64,000 bases of DNA from Dyella_B sp035503745 (GTDB lineage: Bacteria; Pseudomonadota; Gammaproteobacteria; Xanthomonadales; Rhodanobacteraceae), in assembly GCF_035503745.1 (NCBI RefSeq), contig NZ_DATJTC010000036.1, positions 182,884 through 246,883 of the forward strand, given 5' to 3'. Positions 56,475 to 64,000 of the stretch are shown one piece after another (positions within the stretch are counted from its first letter, which is position 1; every line of letters begins with the position of its first letter). Below the pieces are notes generated by a model. That model saw only the letters and a program-made list of their open reading frames with translations. It was not told where the DNA came from and made no database searches. A program made the translations under genes and the position numbers.

Positions 56475-56760
56475 GGAATAAATCGTGCCAACGCGGGCAC
56501 CTTGCAAGACGCACATTCCGGCTTTGCGCTTTTCGTCACGTTTTTCGCCCGAATCATAGACACTGCCTGCACAAGGCATTCACACCAGCGCTCGCACGAT
56601 GATTTCGCCCGACGGCACGCATGGCGCGTGTTGGTCCAGGCCGATGAGGGGGCATCGGTAGCAAAGTTTCCGGCATGCATGAGCCGGTCGGGGGATAGAA
56701 ACGTCTGCTTTTTTCGCATCCACACAGGTGGAACGCATTGCGTTCGTGGAGTGATCGATC
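56475..56760 (+). other. 286-bp gap with a structured leader before the Ser/Gly-rich lipoprotein
   Basis: No gene is seen. Two stems occupy 56641-56702 (see the separate entry). Upstream, a run of imperfect palindromes near 56600-56640 may add further structure. The promoter is not clear. Confidence 0.5.
56641..56702 (+). promoter_or_regulatory. Candidate structured 5' leader (two stems with G-rich bulge)
   Basis: The first stem is CCGATG/CATCGG (56641-56646, 56653-56658) with loop AGGGGG. TA then GCAAAG follows. The second stem is CCGGC/GCCGG (56670-56674, 56683-56687) with an outer extension GTTT/AAAC (56666-56669, 56699-56702) separated by an eleven-base bulge TCGGGGGATAG. GCAAAG next to a stem recalls c-di-GMP-I riboswitches, but the conserved GGGCAAACC and GNRA parts are missing. 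The pairing is visible; the ligand is unknown. Confidence 0.35.
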
Positions 56761-58206
56761 ATGCGTAGCACATCTTCGGGCAAGCTTTTCAAGCAAACCC
56801 TGCTGGCCAGCGTCATGGTGGCGGCGGGCTTGTCGTTGGCCGCATGCAGCGGCTCGGGTTCAGTGCGCAGCTCCGGTGGCGGTACCTCGGTCAGCCCCAG
56901 CAGCAACGGTTCGGGCGGCAGCTCGGGCGGCAGCTCCGACTCCGGTAGCGGCGGCTCCGGGACGTCCGGCAGCAGCGGCAACAGCGGTACGGGTAGCGGT
57001 GGGTCGGATTCCGGCTCCGGCTCCGGTGGAAGCTCCGGTGGAAGCTCCGGTGGAAGCGGCAGCGGTTCCGGTTCAGGCGGCACCTCGCAGCCCGCCAACC
57101 TGCTGGGCAGCGTCGCGACCGGCGCCGGCGGGGTGGTATCCAGTCTGGGCGGCGCGGTCAGCACCGTCGGTGCGCAGACCTCCAATCAATCCCTGCTCGG
57201 CGGCAGCAACGGCACCACCCAGGGTCTGGGCGGCGTGCTGACTCAAACGGGCAATGCCGTCAGTGCCTTGGGCAACGGCGTAACCAATGGCCTAGGACAG
57301 ACCGGCAACACCGCCAATCCCCTCGGCACCACCGTACAAAGCCTCAGTGGCGTGGTGGACGACTCGGGCCTGGCCGTCAACGATCTCGGCCAGACGGTGA
57401 GCAGCGTTGGCGATTTCCAGGGTTCGCCCATTCAACCCATCACCGCCAACCTCGGCGGCGCCGTCTCGACGCTCGGCAACGATGTGTCGGCCGGCAGCGT
57501 GCCGTTGCAAGGGGTACTCAGCACCGGCGCGGCCAATGCGGTGACGCAGACCGGCAGCAATGTGGTGACGCCGATCGCCAGCCTGGGACAGAGCAACAGC
57601 GGCGGCAATCTGGTTGCCACGGCGTCGCAGGCGGCCGGTGGCGCAACCAGCGGCACCGGCAACATCGTGTCGTCGCTGGGCACGACGCTGGCCGGCGCCG
57701 GCTCCAGCGTGCCGGGCGCCGCGCCTGCCACGCAACTGGCGGGCACGACCCTGCAAGGCGCGGGCGCCGCCGTCACGACGCTAGGTAACGGCATCACCAG
57801 CGGCCTGGGCCAGGCCGGCAGCACCAGCAACCCGGTAGGCACGACGGCCGCGGGCGCCACCAACGCCGTGGCGGGCGTCGGCCAGACGCTGACCGGTACC
57901 GGGCAAGCCTTGGCGAACGCCGCGACGGGTTCGGCCACAGGACTGAGCCCAGTGACCAACCTGGTCGGCAATACCGTGGCTACCGTAGGTACGACGGTAA
58001 ACACTGTCGGCACCACCGGGACGACGGCCGTCAGCGGGTCGCTGCAGACGGTTACGCAACCGGTCAGCAATGCCGTCAACGGCGTGGCCAACCTCACGGG
58101 TACCAGCGGCACCGGCGGCTTGCTCGGCAGCGTGAGCAGCGCTGCGTCCAGCAGCAATAGCAAAAGCGGCAGCTTGACCGATCTGTTGGGCAAACACTCG
58201 CTTTGA
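56761..58206 (+). CDS. Ser/Gly-rich surface lipoprotein, candidate substrate of the adjacent FhaC-like transporter
   Basis: 481 residues. The signal peptide ends in the lipobox L26-A-A-C29 followed by Ser, which predicts outer-membrane retention. Residues 30-108 are almost purely Ser, Gly, Thr and Asp, a flexible linker with three 12-base DNA repeats inside. Residues 110-480 are Gly/Val/Thr/Ser/Asn-rich with spaced hydrophobics (G-A-V-S-x-L-G-N pattern); segments 164-192 and 335-362 are internal repeats (L-G-N-G-[VI]-T-x-G-L-G-Q-x-G). No haemagglutinin-type TPS domain is seen. It is followed by an FhaC/ShlB-type transporter. A surface adhesin or matrix role is inferred. Confidence 0.8.
   Translation: MRSTSSGKLFKQTLLASVMVAAGLSLAACSGSGSVRSSGGGTSVSPSSNGSGGSSGGSSDSGSGGSGTSGSSGNSGTGSGGSDSGSGSGGSSGGSSGGSGSGSGSGGTSQPANLLGSVATGAGGVVSSLGGAVSTVGAQTSNQSLLGGSNGTTQGLGGVLTQTGNAVSALGNGVTNGLGQTGNTANPLGTTVQSLSGVVDDSGLAVNDLGQTVSSVGDFQGSPIQPITANLGGAVSTLGNDVSAGSVPLQGVLSTGAANAVTQTGSNVVTPIASLGQSNSGGNLVATASQAAGGATSGTGNIVSSLGTTLAGAGSSVPGAAPATQLAGTTLQGAGAAVTTLGNGITSGLGQAGSTSNPVGTTAAGATNAVAGVGQTLTGTGQALANAATGSATGLSPVTNLVGNTVATVGTTVNTVGTTGTTAVSGSLQTVTQPVSNAVNGVANLTGTSGTGGLLGSVSSAASSSNSKSGSLTDLLGKHSL
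57021..57056 (+). repeat. Three tandem copies of a 12-bp repeat
   Basis: CTCCGGTGGAAG occurs three times in a row and encodes the Ser-Gly linker of the lipoprotein. Slippage would change linker length in steps of four residues. Confidence 0.85.
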
Positions 58207-58241
58207 GCGGTTGAATAAACCGTTGGCGTGACGCGATGAAT

Positions 58242-58265
58242 GGAGGCGGCTGCAAAGCCGCCTCC
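58242..58265 (+). terminator. Intergenic hairpin between the lipoprotein and transporter genes
   Basis: GGAGGCGGCT and AGCCGCCTCC form a perfect 10-bp stem with loop GCAA (GNRA type) and no T-run. A smaller CGGTT/AACCG hairpin lies at 58208-58222. These could stabilise or partly terminate the upstream message and so lower transporter expression relative to substrate. Confidence 0.65.
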
Positions 58266-58306
58266 CGTCCATGGGCGACGGATAACAAAAAAAGCAGGGG
58301 CACCGC

Positions 58307-59992
58307 ATGAAGGCTTGGATCGGCCCGGCTTTCGGTATTTCGCTGGTGATGTCGATGCAGGTTGAGGCGCAAGTGCGCCCTCCGGCAAGCGCCAATCCGC
58401 TACAGAATCTGCCGCGCGTGGAAACACCCAACGCGCCACGCGTCAATACGCAGGTGCAGGCGCAAGCGCCCAATCCGCGACTGGCTGCCTTGCTTGCCAC
58501 GTCGGTGACGCCACGCCGCTTTGACGTGGTAGGCGTGCACGCGATCGCCTTCAAGGAAGTGGCCGCGCTGTTCAGTCCCATGACCGGCAAGACCGTGCGC
58601 GTGGCCGACCTCCTGGCCGCGGCGGCAAAGATCAATGCGCTGTACAAGGCGCACGGGTATGCGCTGTCCTTCGGCTACCTGCCTGCGCAGAACTTTGCCG
58701 ACGGCCATGTGCGCATCATCGTGGTCGAAGGTTACGTCGCCGAGGTCGTGGTCAAGGGCGATGCCGGCAACCTGGAGCCGAAGATTCGCGCTATCGCCGC
58801 GCACATCACCCAAGACCGCCCGTTGCGCCAGCAGACGTTCGAGCGCTATCTGCAAGTGCTGGGCATGCTGCCCGGGCTGCACATCAACGCCAACGTGCCC
58901 GCGCCCACCACCACGGACGGCGCGACGCGTCTGACGCTCGACGTTACGCGCACGCGTTTCAACGCCACCAGCGGCATCGATTTCAATCATCCTGGCGTGC
59001 AAGGTCTTACCGGCGTAACTGAAAACGGCATGCTGCCGTTTGCCGAGCAGATCGGCTTTCGCACACTCTTGCCGACCGGTCCGGGCGACCAGCGCCTGTA
59101 TTCGCTCTCGTATCTGCAGCCGCTGGGATCTGACGGCCTGATGCTGCACGCCAGCGGCTCGCACTACCAGGGCAACCCGGACACCGACAACCAGTTGCCG
59201 TATTACCTGCAGCAGTACCTGCGCCAGAATCAATTCGTGCTGTCAGGCAGCTATCCGCTGCTACTGGACAACCATACCAACCTCACCGCTACCGGCGGCA
59301 TGTACGCCACGGACCTGGATGAGACCTACAGCAACACGATCACCGGCGCGCGCCTGATCCAGAAGGATGACCTGCGCGTGCTCGATGCCAAGATGGATTA
59401 CGTGTGGTCCGGCGACAAGAGCGCACAGAAAATCGACCTGGAGATCGCGCACGGCGTGAACGGTCTGGGCGCCAATGCAAGCGTCGTCACGCAAATCGGA
59501 GGCCTTACCCAGGTTTCGCCGGCCGACGCGACCTTTACGCGCTACGACGCCACTTTCATCCAGAGCAATATCTGGCCGCATCGCCTGGGCACGGTGTTCA
59601 ACGTTACCGGCCAATACAGCAACAACACCCTGCCCTCCACCGAGCAGATCAGCTTCGGTGGCCCGCGCTACGGCCTCGCCTACGATCCCGGCGAAACGGC
59701 CGGCGACAGCGGCTGGGGCGCATCGATGGAATTGAACCAGCATTACGACCTGTCCAATCGCTGGATCAAACAGGTGACCCCTTACATCATCGGCCAATGG
59801 GCGCGCGTTTATCTCAACCTTGGCATGCCGGCACCGGCGCGGCTTGGCAGCGCGGGAATCGGCGTGCGCTGGACGGACAAGCATTACTACTCGTTCGACC
59901 TGACGGTGGCGCAGCCGGTTGGGGACAAGCCGCTTGGCGCCAAGCATCGCCAGCCGCGGGTGAATTTTGCTTTCAGTTATCAGCTTCGTTGA
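58307..59992 (+). CDS. ShlB/FhaC-family outer-membrane transporter (TpsB-like)
   Basis: 561 residues. Signal peptide 1-21 (MKAWIGPAFGISLVMSMQVEA). POTRA-type domains span about 70-230: F-D-V-V-G-V-H-A-I near 71 and the V-E-G-Y-V-A-E-V region near 139-146. The C-terminal 330 residues are an alternating beta-barrel ending F-A-F-S-Y-Q-L-R. The lid-loop motif normally V-R-G-[YF] reads F450-G-G-P-R-Y-G-L-A-Y-D here. It would export or fold the product of the gene just upstream across the outer membrane. The transporter class is clear; its cargo is inferred. Confidence 0.88.
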   Translation: MKAWIGPAFGISLVMSMQVEAQVRPPASANPLQNLPRVETPNAPRVNTQVQAQAPNPRLAALLATSVTPRRFDVVGVHAIAFKEVAALFSPMTGKTVRVADLLAAAAKINALYKAHGYALSFGYLPAQNFADGHVRIIVVEGYVAEVVVKGDAGNLEPKIRAIAAHITQDRPLRQQTFERYLQVLGMLPGLHINANVPAPTTTDGATRLTLDVTRTRFNATSGIDFNHPGVQGLTGVTENGMLPFAEQIGFRTLLPTGPGDQRLYSLSYLQPLGSDGLMLHASGSHYQGNPDTDNQLPYYLQQYLRQNQFVLSGSYPLLLDNHTNLTATGGMYATDLDETYSNTITGARLIQKDDLRVLDAKMDYVWSGDKSAQKIDLEIAHGVNGLGANASVVTQIGGLTQVSPADATFTRYDATFIQSNIWPHRLGTVFNVTGQYSNNTLPSTEQISFGGPRYGLAYDPGETAGDSGWGASMELNQHYDLSNRWIKQVTPYIIGQWARVYLNLGMPAPARLGSAGIGVRWTDKHYYSFDLTVAQPVGDKPLGAKHRQPRVNFAFSYQLR

Positions 59993-60062
59993 GGTATGCG
60001 CTTTTGCCAATGGCTGACCCGAAAGCATAGGGGCCTGCGCGCTTTTGATACATAAACGAAGA

Positions 60063-60082
60063 GGCCACCCTCGCGGATGGCC
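60063..60082 (-). terminator. Weak terminator of mdh
   Basis: On the minus strand GGCCATCC-GCGA-GGGTGGCC forms an imperfect stem 31 bases past the mdh stop codon, followed by TCTTCGTTT. Confidence 0.5.
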
Positions 60083-60113
60083 GTTCGTCTAACACCATGG
60101 CAAAACCGAAGAC

Positions 60114-61100
60114 TTACTTCTTGGCAAACAAGTGCTCGACACCTGCGCGCTCTTCGCGCAGCTCCTTATCGGTGGCGTCCATGCGGGCACGCGAGAAGTC
60201 GTTGATGGCCAGGCCCTGCACGATCTCGTACTTGCCGTTCTTCACCGTCACCGGATAGCCGTAGATCACGCCCGGCGCGATGCCGTAAGAACCGTCGGAC
60301 GGAATGCCCATCGACACCCAGTCGCCCTCGCCCGTGCCCAGCGCCCAGTTGCGCATGTGATCGATCGCCGCGGAAGCGGCCGAGGCGGCGGAGGATGCGC
60401 CGCGCGCCTTGATGATGGCCGCGCCGCGCTGCTGTACGGTGGGGATGAAATCCTTCTCATACCAGTTCTGGTCGATCAGGCTGAGCGCCGGCTTGGCGTC
60501 GACGGTGGCGTGGTGCAGGTCCGGGTACTGGGTGGAGCTGTGGTTGCCCCAGATGGTGACTTTCTTGATGTCGGTGGTGTGCTTGCCGGTCTTCTCGGCC
60601 AGCTGCGACAACGCGCGGTTGTGATCCAGGCGCACCATGGCGGTGAAGCACTTCGGATCCAGGTCCGGTGCGTTCTGCTGCGCGATCAGCGCATTGGTGT
60701 TGGCCGGATTGCCGACCACCAGCACGCGCACGTCACGCTTGGCGTGATCGTTCAACGCCTTGCCCTGCGGCGAGAAGATCGCGCCGTTGGCTTCCAGCAG
60801 ATCCTTGCGCTCCATGCCCGGGCCGCGCGGACGCGCGCCGACCAGCAGCGCGTAATCGACGTCCTTGAACGCGACATTCACGTCGTCGGTGGCGACCACG
60901 CCGGCCAGCGTCGGGAACGCGCAATCGTTCAGCTCCATCACCACGCCCTGCAGCGCGGGCAGCGCCGGGGTGATTTCAAGCAGATGCAGGATCACCGGCT
61001 GGTCCGGGCCGAGCATGTCGCCGGCAGCGATACGGAACAACAGGGCGTAACCGATCTGGCCGGCAGCGCCGGTCACGGCAACACGAACGGGGGCTTTCAT
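60114..61100 (-). CDS. mdh: Malate dehydrogenase
   Basis: 328 residues from ATG 61100, with AAGGAG eight bases upstream. It has G-A-A-G-Q-I-G-Y-A-L (NAD-binding) near 10-19, V-R-L-D-H-N-R-A near 165 (substrate Arg and Asp) and the catalytic His in W-G-N-H-S-S-T-Q. It matches the proteobacterial 326-330-aa malate dehydrogenase group. It interconverts malate and oxaloacetate in the citrate cycle. It follows an aminotransferase gene, on the same strand. Confidence 0.96.
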   Translation of the reverse strand: MKAPVRVAVTGAAGQIGYALLFRIAAGDMLGPDQPVILHLLEITPALPALQGVVMELNDCAFPTLAGVVATDDVNVAFKDVDYALLVGARPRGPGMERKDLLEANGAIFSPQGKALNDHAKRDVRVLVVGNPANTNALIAQQNAPDLDPKCFTAMVRLDHNRALSQLAEKTGKHTTDIKKVTIWGNHSSTQYPDLHHATVDAKPALSLIDQNWYEKDFIPTVQQRGAAIIKARGASSAASAASAAIDHMRNWALGTGEGDWVSMGIPSDGSYGIAPGVIYGYPVTVKNGKYEIVQGLAINDFSRARMDATDKELREERAGVEHLFAKK

Positions 61101-61165
61101 CGTGGCAACTCCTTCAGGTGCATAAAACAGGGCCCGCGTCGTTAACCAGGCGGGCTGGGAAAGGA

Positions 61166-62365
61166 TCAATTCAACTCAGCGAAGAACTCGACGATACGGG
61201 CGAGGCCGGGTTCCAGCTGGGCCGTGGGACAGGTGTAGGAAATACGCATCGCACGCGGCTCGCCGAACGCCGAACCCGGCACGCACGCCACGCCCTTGGC
61301 GCCGAGCAGGGCCGCGCAGAAATCGACATCGTTTTCGATGCGCGTGCCGCCATGGCTTTTGCCGAACGCTACGGAGATATCCGGAAACGCATAGAACGCG
61401 CCCTGCGGACGCGGGCACACCACGCCGGGTATCTTCCCAAGCGCGGCGAGCACGATGTCGCGCTTGCCGGCGAATTCCTTGCACTTGGCCTGGGGAATAT
61501 CCTGCGGACCGCTGAACGCGGCAATGGCCGCCGCCGCGATCACTTCGGGCACGCTGGTGATGTGGTTGGAATTGAGCGTGGTGATGGCCTTGGCTACCGG
61601 CTCCGGCGCCGCGATCAAACCCACGCGCCAGCCGGGCATGCCGTAGGTTTTGGACACCGAGTCGACGAAAACCAGCCGGTCGCGCAGCTCCGGCCGCGCA
61701 AACACGAAGTTGTGGTAGCCGATACCGTCGAACACCATCGAGTTGTAGATATCGTCGGTGACAATCCAGGTGTCCGGATACTTCACCAGCACGTCGGCGA
61801 GCGCGGCGATTTCCTCGCGCGTGTAGACCATGCCGGTGGGATTGGACGGATTGTTGAACAGAAACACCTTGGGCTTGCGCGCCAGCGCGCCCTCCAGCTG
61901 CGAGGGCGTGAGCTTGTAGTTCTGCGCCGGGCCGCAGTGCAGCACGTTGGCCTTGGCGCCGACAATGTCGGCAATGTCGCGGTAGGTGGTCCAGTACGGC
62001 GCGGCAAAGCAGATTTCGTCGCCTTCGTTGAGCAGCGCTTCGGCCAGGTTGTACAGCACCTGCTTGGCGCCGATGCCAATGGACAGGTTCATGCGCGTGT
62101 AGCCGTCAAAGCCCAGCGCCTGGATGTGTTTGAGGAATGCGTCCAGCAGCGCGTCCGAACCGCGGTTGCTGCCGTATTGGCCGCTATCGTGCGAAAGCGC
62201 CTCACGCGCGGCGGCGTAGACATGCTCGCCGGGCAGGAAGTTGGGGACGCCAATGGAGAAACTGATGATGTCGCGGCCGGCAGCCTTGAGCTGCTTTGCC
62301 GTTTCGGCGATGACCATGATCGCGCTGGGTTTGGCGCGGCCGACACGCTGGGCAAGCTGGGGCAT
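61166..62365 (-). CDS. PLP-dependent class I aminotransferase (probable aspartate aminotransferase)
   Basis: 399 residues from ATG 62365, with GAGGA four bases upstream. The PLP lysine is K239 in V-D-S-V-S-K-T-Y-G-M-P-G-W-R-V-G. N-P-S-N-P-T-G near 172-178, D204/D205 in V-T-D-D-I-Y and the terminal substrate arginine in R-I-S-Y-T are present. It would transfer the amino group of aspartate or a related amino acid to 2-oxoglutarate. Location upstream of mdh is consistent with oxaloacetate handling. Substrate specificity is inferred from family only. Confidence 0.9.
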   Translation of the reverse strand: MPQLAQRVGRAKPSAIMVIAETAKQLKAAGRDIISFSIGVPNFLPGEHVYAAAREALSHDSGQYGSNRGSDALLDAFLKHIQALGFDGYTRMNLSIGIGAKQVLYNLAEALLNEGDEICFAAPYWTTYRDIADIVGAKANVLHCGPAQNYKLTPSQLEGALARKPKVFLFNNPSNPTGMVYTREEIAALADVLVKYPDTWIVTDDIYNSMVFDGIGYHNFVFARPELRDRLVFVDSVSKTYGMPGWRVGLIAAPEPVAKAITTLNSNHITSVPEVIAAAAIAAFSGPQDIPQAKCKEFAGKRDIVLAALGKIPGVVCPRPQGAFYAFPDISVAFGKSHGGTRIENDVDFCAALLGAKGVACVPGSAFGEPRAMRISYTCPTAQLEPGLARIVEFFAELN

Positions 62366-62568
62366 GGCTTCCTCGAGTGGGGACAGGGACAGCAAGCCCT
62401 CGAATTTTAGCATGTGGCGCTGCGGCATCCGTGCCCTGGCCGTCTTTGGCCGAAAAACTCCTATTGCCCCGCCGCCGTCCGCTGGCAAGATGCGGATGCC
62501 GCCGCATGGCCGGGCGGAGGAACGTCATCCATCAGCAGTCTCGACACAGACGCAAGGAGTAGATGCCT

Positions 62569-62823
62569 ATGTTCCACATTATCTGGTCCATCATCGTTGG
62601 TTTCATCGTCGGCGTTATCGCTCGCTGGATCGTGCCGGGCGCCGAGCATTACGGCTTTATCATGACCACCGTGGTAGGTATCGTCGGTTCCATCATCGGC
62701 GGCTTCATCGGAACGTTGTTCAAGAAACCCGAGCCTGGCCAGAAATTCCATACGGCAGGCTTCATCATGTCGATCGTCGGCGCCGTCATCTTGCTGTATT
62801 TGCTGCGTTTTATTGCGCACTGA
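62569..62823 (+). CDS. GlsB/YeaQ/YmgE-family stress membrane protein
   Basis: 84 residues from the second ATG (62569), which is nine bases from AAGGAG; the first ATG at 62563 is only three bases from it and is less likely. Three hydrophobic segments (about 4-20, 28-48, 62-80) with G-G-F-I-G-T-L near 43 form the transglycosylase-associated protein family fold. It is an inner-membrane protein seen in stress responses; no enzymatic activity is known. A strong bidirectional terminator follows. Confidence 0.92.
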   Translation: MFHIIWSIIVGFIVGVIARWIVPGAEHYGFIMTTVVGIVGSIIGGFIGTLFKKPEPGQKFHTAGFIMSIVGAVILLYLLRFIAH

Positions 62824-62841
62824 AAGCCGTATTGGACGCAC

Positions 62842-62877
62842 AAAAAAGCACGGCCGGTCACCCTGCCGTGCTTTTTT
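62842..62877. terminator. Bidirectional terminator between the YeaQ-type and YidB-type genes
   Basis: AAAAAAGCACGGC/GCCGTGCTTTTTT pair over 13 positions with a ten-base loop. The T-runs on both sides serve the convergent genes. Confidence 0.92.
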
Positions 62878-62895
62878 CATGGCCCTGGCCCGTGC

Positions 62896-63321
62896 TCAGG
62901 CGCTGCGGGCAGCCAGCAACCGTTCGGCCAGGCCGCCCAGCATCGACAGATCGAAGCCGCCACCGCCGGAAGGTGCCTGGCCATCGGGCGTGAGGTGATC
63001 GACCGCGTGCGGCAGCACCTGCGCCAGCTGGCCTACCAGTTGGCTGGGGTCCACGCCGAGTTTGCCGGCCGCATCGTTCACTACCGAATCCAGGCCGGTT
63101 TTCTGCAGCACCTGATTGAGCTGGTCGCCGGAAATGGCCTGGTTGGCACCGCTGCCGATCCAGGATTGGACCGTCTCTCCCAGTCCGTGCTGCTGCAGCG
63201 TGCTTGCCAGCCCTTGCACGCCGCCGGCCTGCTGGATCAACTGGCCCGCCACCGATACCAGCGACGATGCTCCACCCGCATCGCCCTGACCACCGCCCAA
63301 TAGACTGCCGAGTAAGGACAT
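62896..63321 (-). CDS. YidB-family DUF937 protein
   Basis: 141 residues from ATG 63321, with AAGGAG seven bases upstream. It begins MSLLGSLLGGGQG and has V-V-N-D-A-A-G-K-L-G-V-D-P-S-Q-L near the middle and a Gly-rich C-terminal stretch (SGGGGFDLS), which are YidB-type features. The role of the family is unknown; some members are small homomultimeric proteins linked to host interaction or stress. Confidence 0.9.
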   Translation of the reverse strand: MSLLGSLLGGGQGDAGGASSLVSVAGQLIQQAGGVQGLASTLQQHGLGETVQSWIGSGANQAISGDQLNQVLQKTGLDSVVNDAAGKLGVDPSQLVGQLAQVLPHAVDHLTPDGQAPSGGGGFDLSMLGGLAERLLAARSA

Positions 63322-63401
63322 GGCTGCACTCCTTTGAAGTAGAGGGATCCAACGACCGGATTCTATGTCCACATCCACTACACAGTCGTAACAGCGGTGT
63401 G

Positions 63402-63435
63402 AAAAAGGCCGCCAGGGCGAACCGTGGCGGCCTTT
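63402..63435 (-). terminator. Terminator of the cytoplasmic cyclophilin gene
   Basis: On the minus strand GGCCGCCA/TGGCGGCC pairs over 8 bp with a ten-base loop, followed by TTTTT (63406-63402). It lies 26 bases past the stop codon. Confidence 0.9.
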
Positions 63436-63460
63436 GCGCGATCGTGGGCGGATGGGCCGG

Positions 63461-63970
63461 TCAGCCGCGCTGGTCGAGCACCTCGTTCCATTCTTTCACG
63501 CGCGCCGATTCCTTGGCCAAAAGCGCATCGACGTCGCCTTCCACGGTGACCTTCTCGATCGTGTCGCCTTGTGCGATGGCATTGACCACCGCCTGGTCTT
63601 CGGCGCCGACCACTTCGCCAAACACGCTGTGCTTGCCGTCCAGCCACGGCGTTGCGCCATGGGTGATGAAGAACTGGCTGCCATTGGTGCGCGGGCCGGC
63701 GTTGGCCATCGACAGCACGCCGGGCTTGTCATGGCGCAGCGAGGCGTGGAATTCGTCTTCGAAGCGGTAGCCCGGGCCGCCACGGCCACTGCCTTCGGGG
63801 CAGCCGCCCTGGATCATGAAGTCGGGGATCACGCGGTGAAACGACAGGCCATCGTAATAACCGCGACGCGCCAGATTGACGAAACTCGCCACCGTCACAG
63901 GCGTCTTGTCGTCATGCAGGCGCAGGTGGATCGGACCGCAGTGGGTGGTGATCGTGACGTTGATGGCCAT
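63461..63970 (-). CDS. ppiB: Cytoplasmic cyclophilin-type peptidyl-prolyl isomerase
   Basis: 169 residues from the second ATG (63970), six bases from AAGGG; an ATG two codons earlier lies inside the ribosome binding site. No signal peptide. Cyclophilin core: F-H-R-V-I-P-D-F-M-I-Q-G-G near 44-56, N-G-S-Q-F-F-I-T near 95-102 and H-S-V-F-G-E-V near 113. It accelerates proline isomerisation in the cytoplasm. The upstream region continues past the right edge of the window. Confidence 0.94.
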   Translation of the reverse strand: MAINVTITTHCGPIHLRLHDDKTPVTVASFVNLARRGYYDGLSFHRVIPDFMIQGGCPEGSGRGGPGYRFEDEFHASLRHDKPGVLSMANAGPRTNGSQFFITHGATPWLDGKHSVFGEVVGAEDQAVVNAIAQGDTIEKVTVEGDVDALLAKESARVKEWNEVLDQRG

Positions 63971-64000
63971 AGGCATCCCTTAGTGGTATGGAACGGACAA

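Overview
The window is a GC-rich chromosomal segment of a gammaproteobacterium. Gene content and order point to the order Xanthomonadales, most likely the family Rhodanobacteraceae (Dyella/Rhodanobacter/Luteibacter type). Supporting signs are the obgE-rpmA-rplU block, pcnB-folK-panB-panC-panD, dapA-bamC beside gcvR-bcp, a PIN-PhoH protein, an NAD-type isocitrate dehydrogenase and phoB-phoR-ppk1-ppx. The taxon is inferred from gene content; no rRNA gene is present to confirm it.

Layout. 1-7192: end of cutC, a Tat-exported glycosylasparaginase, obgE, ribosomal L27/L21, a small exported DUF2059 protein and uvrA. 7193-18845 is the accessory region: a complete trimeric autotransporter adhesin (523 aa), a convergent giant YadA-head protein of about 2680 aa with neither a recognisable signal peptide nor a membrane anchor, a long leader holding palindromes and a MITE-like inverted repeat, and an orphan RcsB-like response regulator. 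19004-27525: DUF4139 protein, two crotonase-family enzymes, a DUF1289-NUDIX-sulfurtransferase operon, a FKBP isomerase, DUF1684 protein and mutL. 27570-36656: amidase, tsaE, NAD(P)HX repair enzyme, queG, and pantothenate and folate genes with pcnB. 36813-46351: tRNA-Glu, fdxA, bamC-dapA, gcvR-bcp-phoH, thiD, an LpxO-like hydroxylase, an ECF41-type sigma factor with its carboxymuconolactone-decarboxylase partner, and NAD isocitrate dehydrogenase. 46652-56474: a second CMD protein with glutaredoxin, bepA, phoBR-ppk1-ppx, a periplasmic cyclophilin and lpxH. 56475-59992: a second surface system, a Ser/Gly-rich lipoprotein followed by an FhaC/ShlB-family outer-membrane transporter. 60114-63970: mdh, an aminotransferase, a YeaQ-type membrane protein, a YidB-type protein and a cytoplasmic cyclophilin.

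Most of the window is ordinary housekeeping DNA. Novelty is concentrated in two surface-protein loci. The adhesin locus combines an anchored small adhesin, whose ribosome binding site is buried in a 12-bp hairpin, with a giant anchorless paralogue whose last two head modules resemble the small adhesin's head and which stops where the small protein continues into stalk and anchor. A regulator of the RcsB type lies directly upstream of the giant gene on the same strand. The second locus looks like two-partner secretion with a substrate that carries a lipobox instead of a classical TPS domain, and a transporter whose usual VRGY/F loop motif is altered. Several small dispersed repeats and inverted repeats punctuate intergenic gaps.
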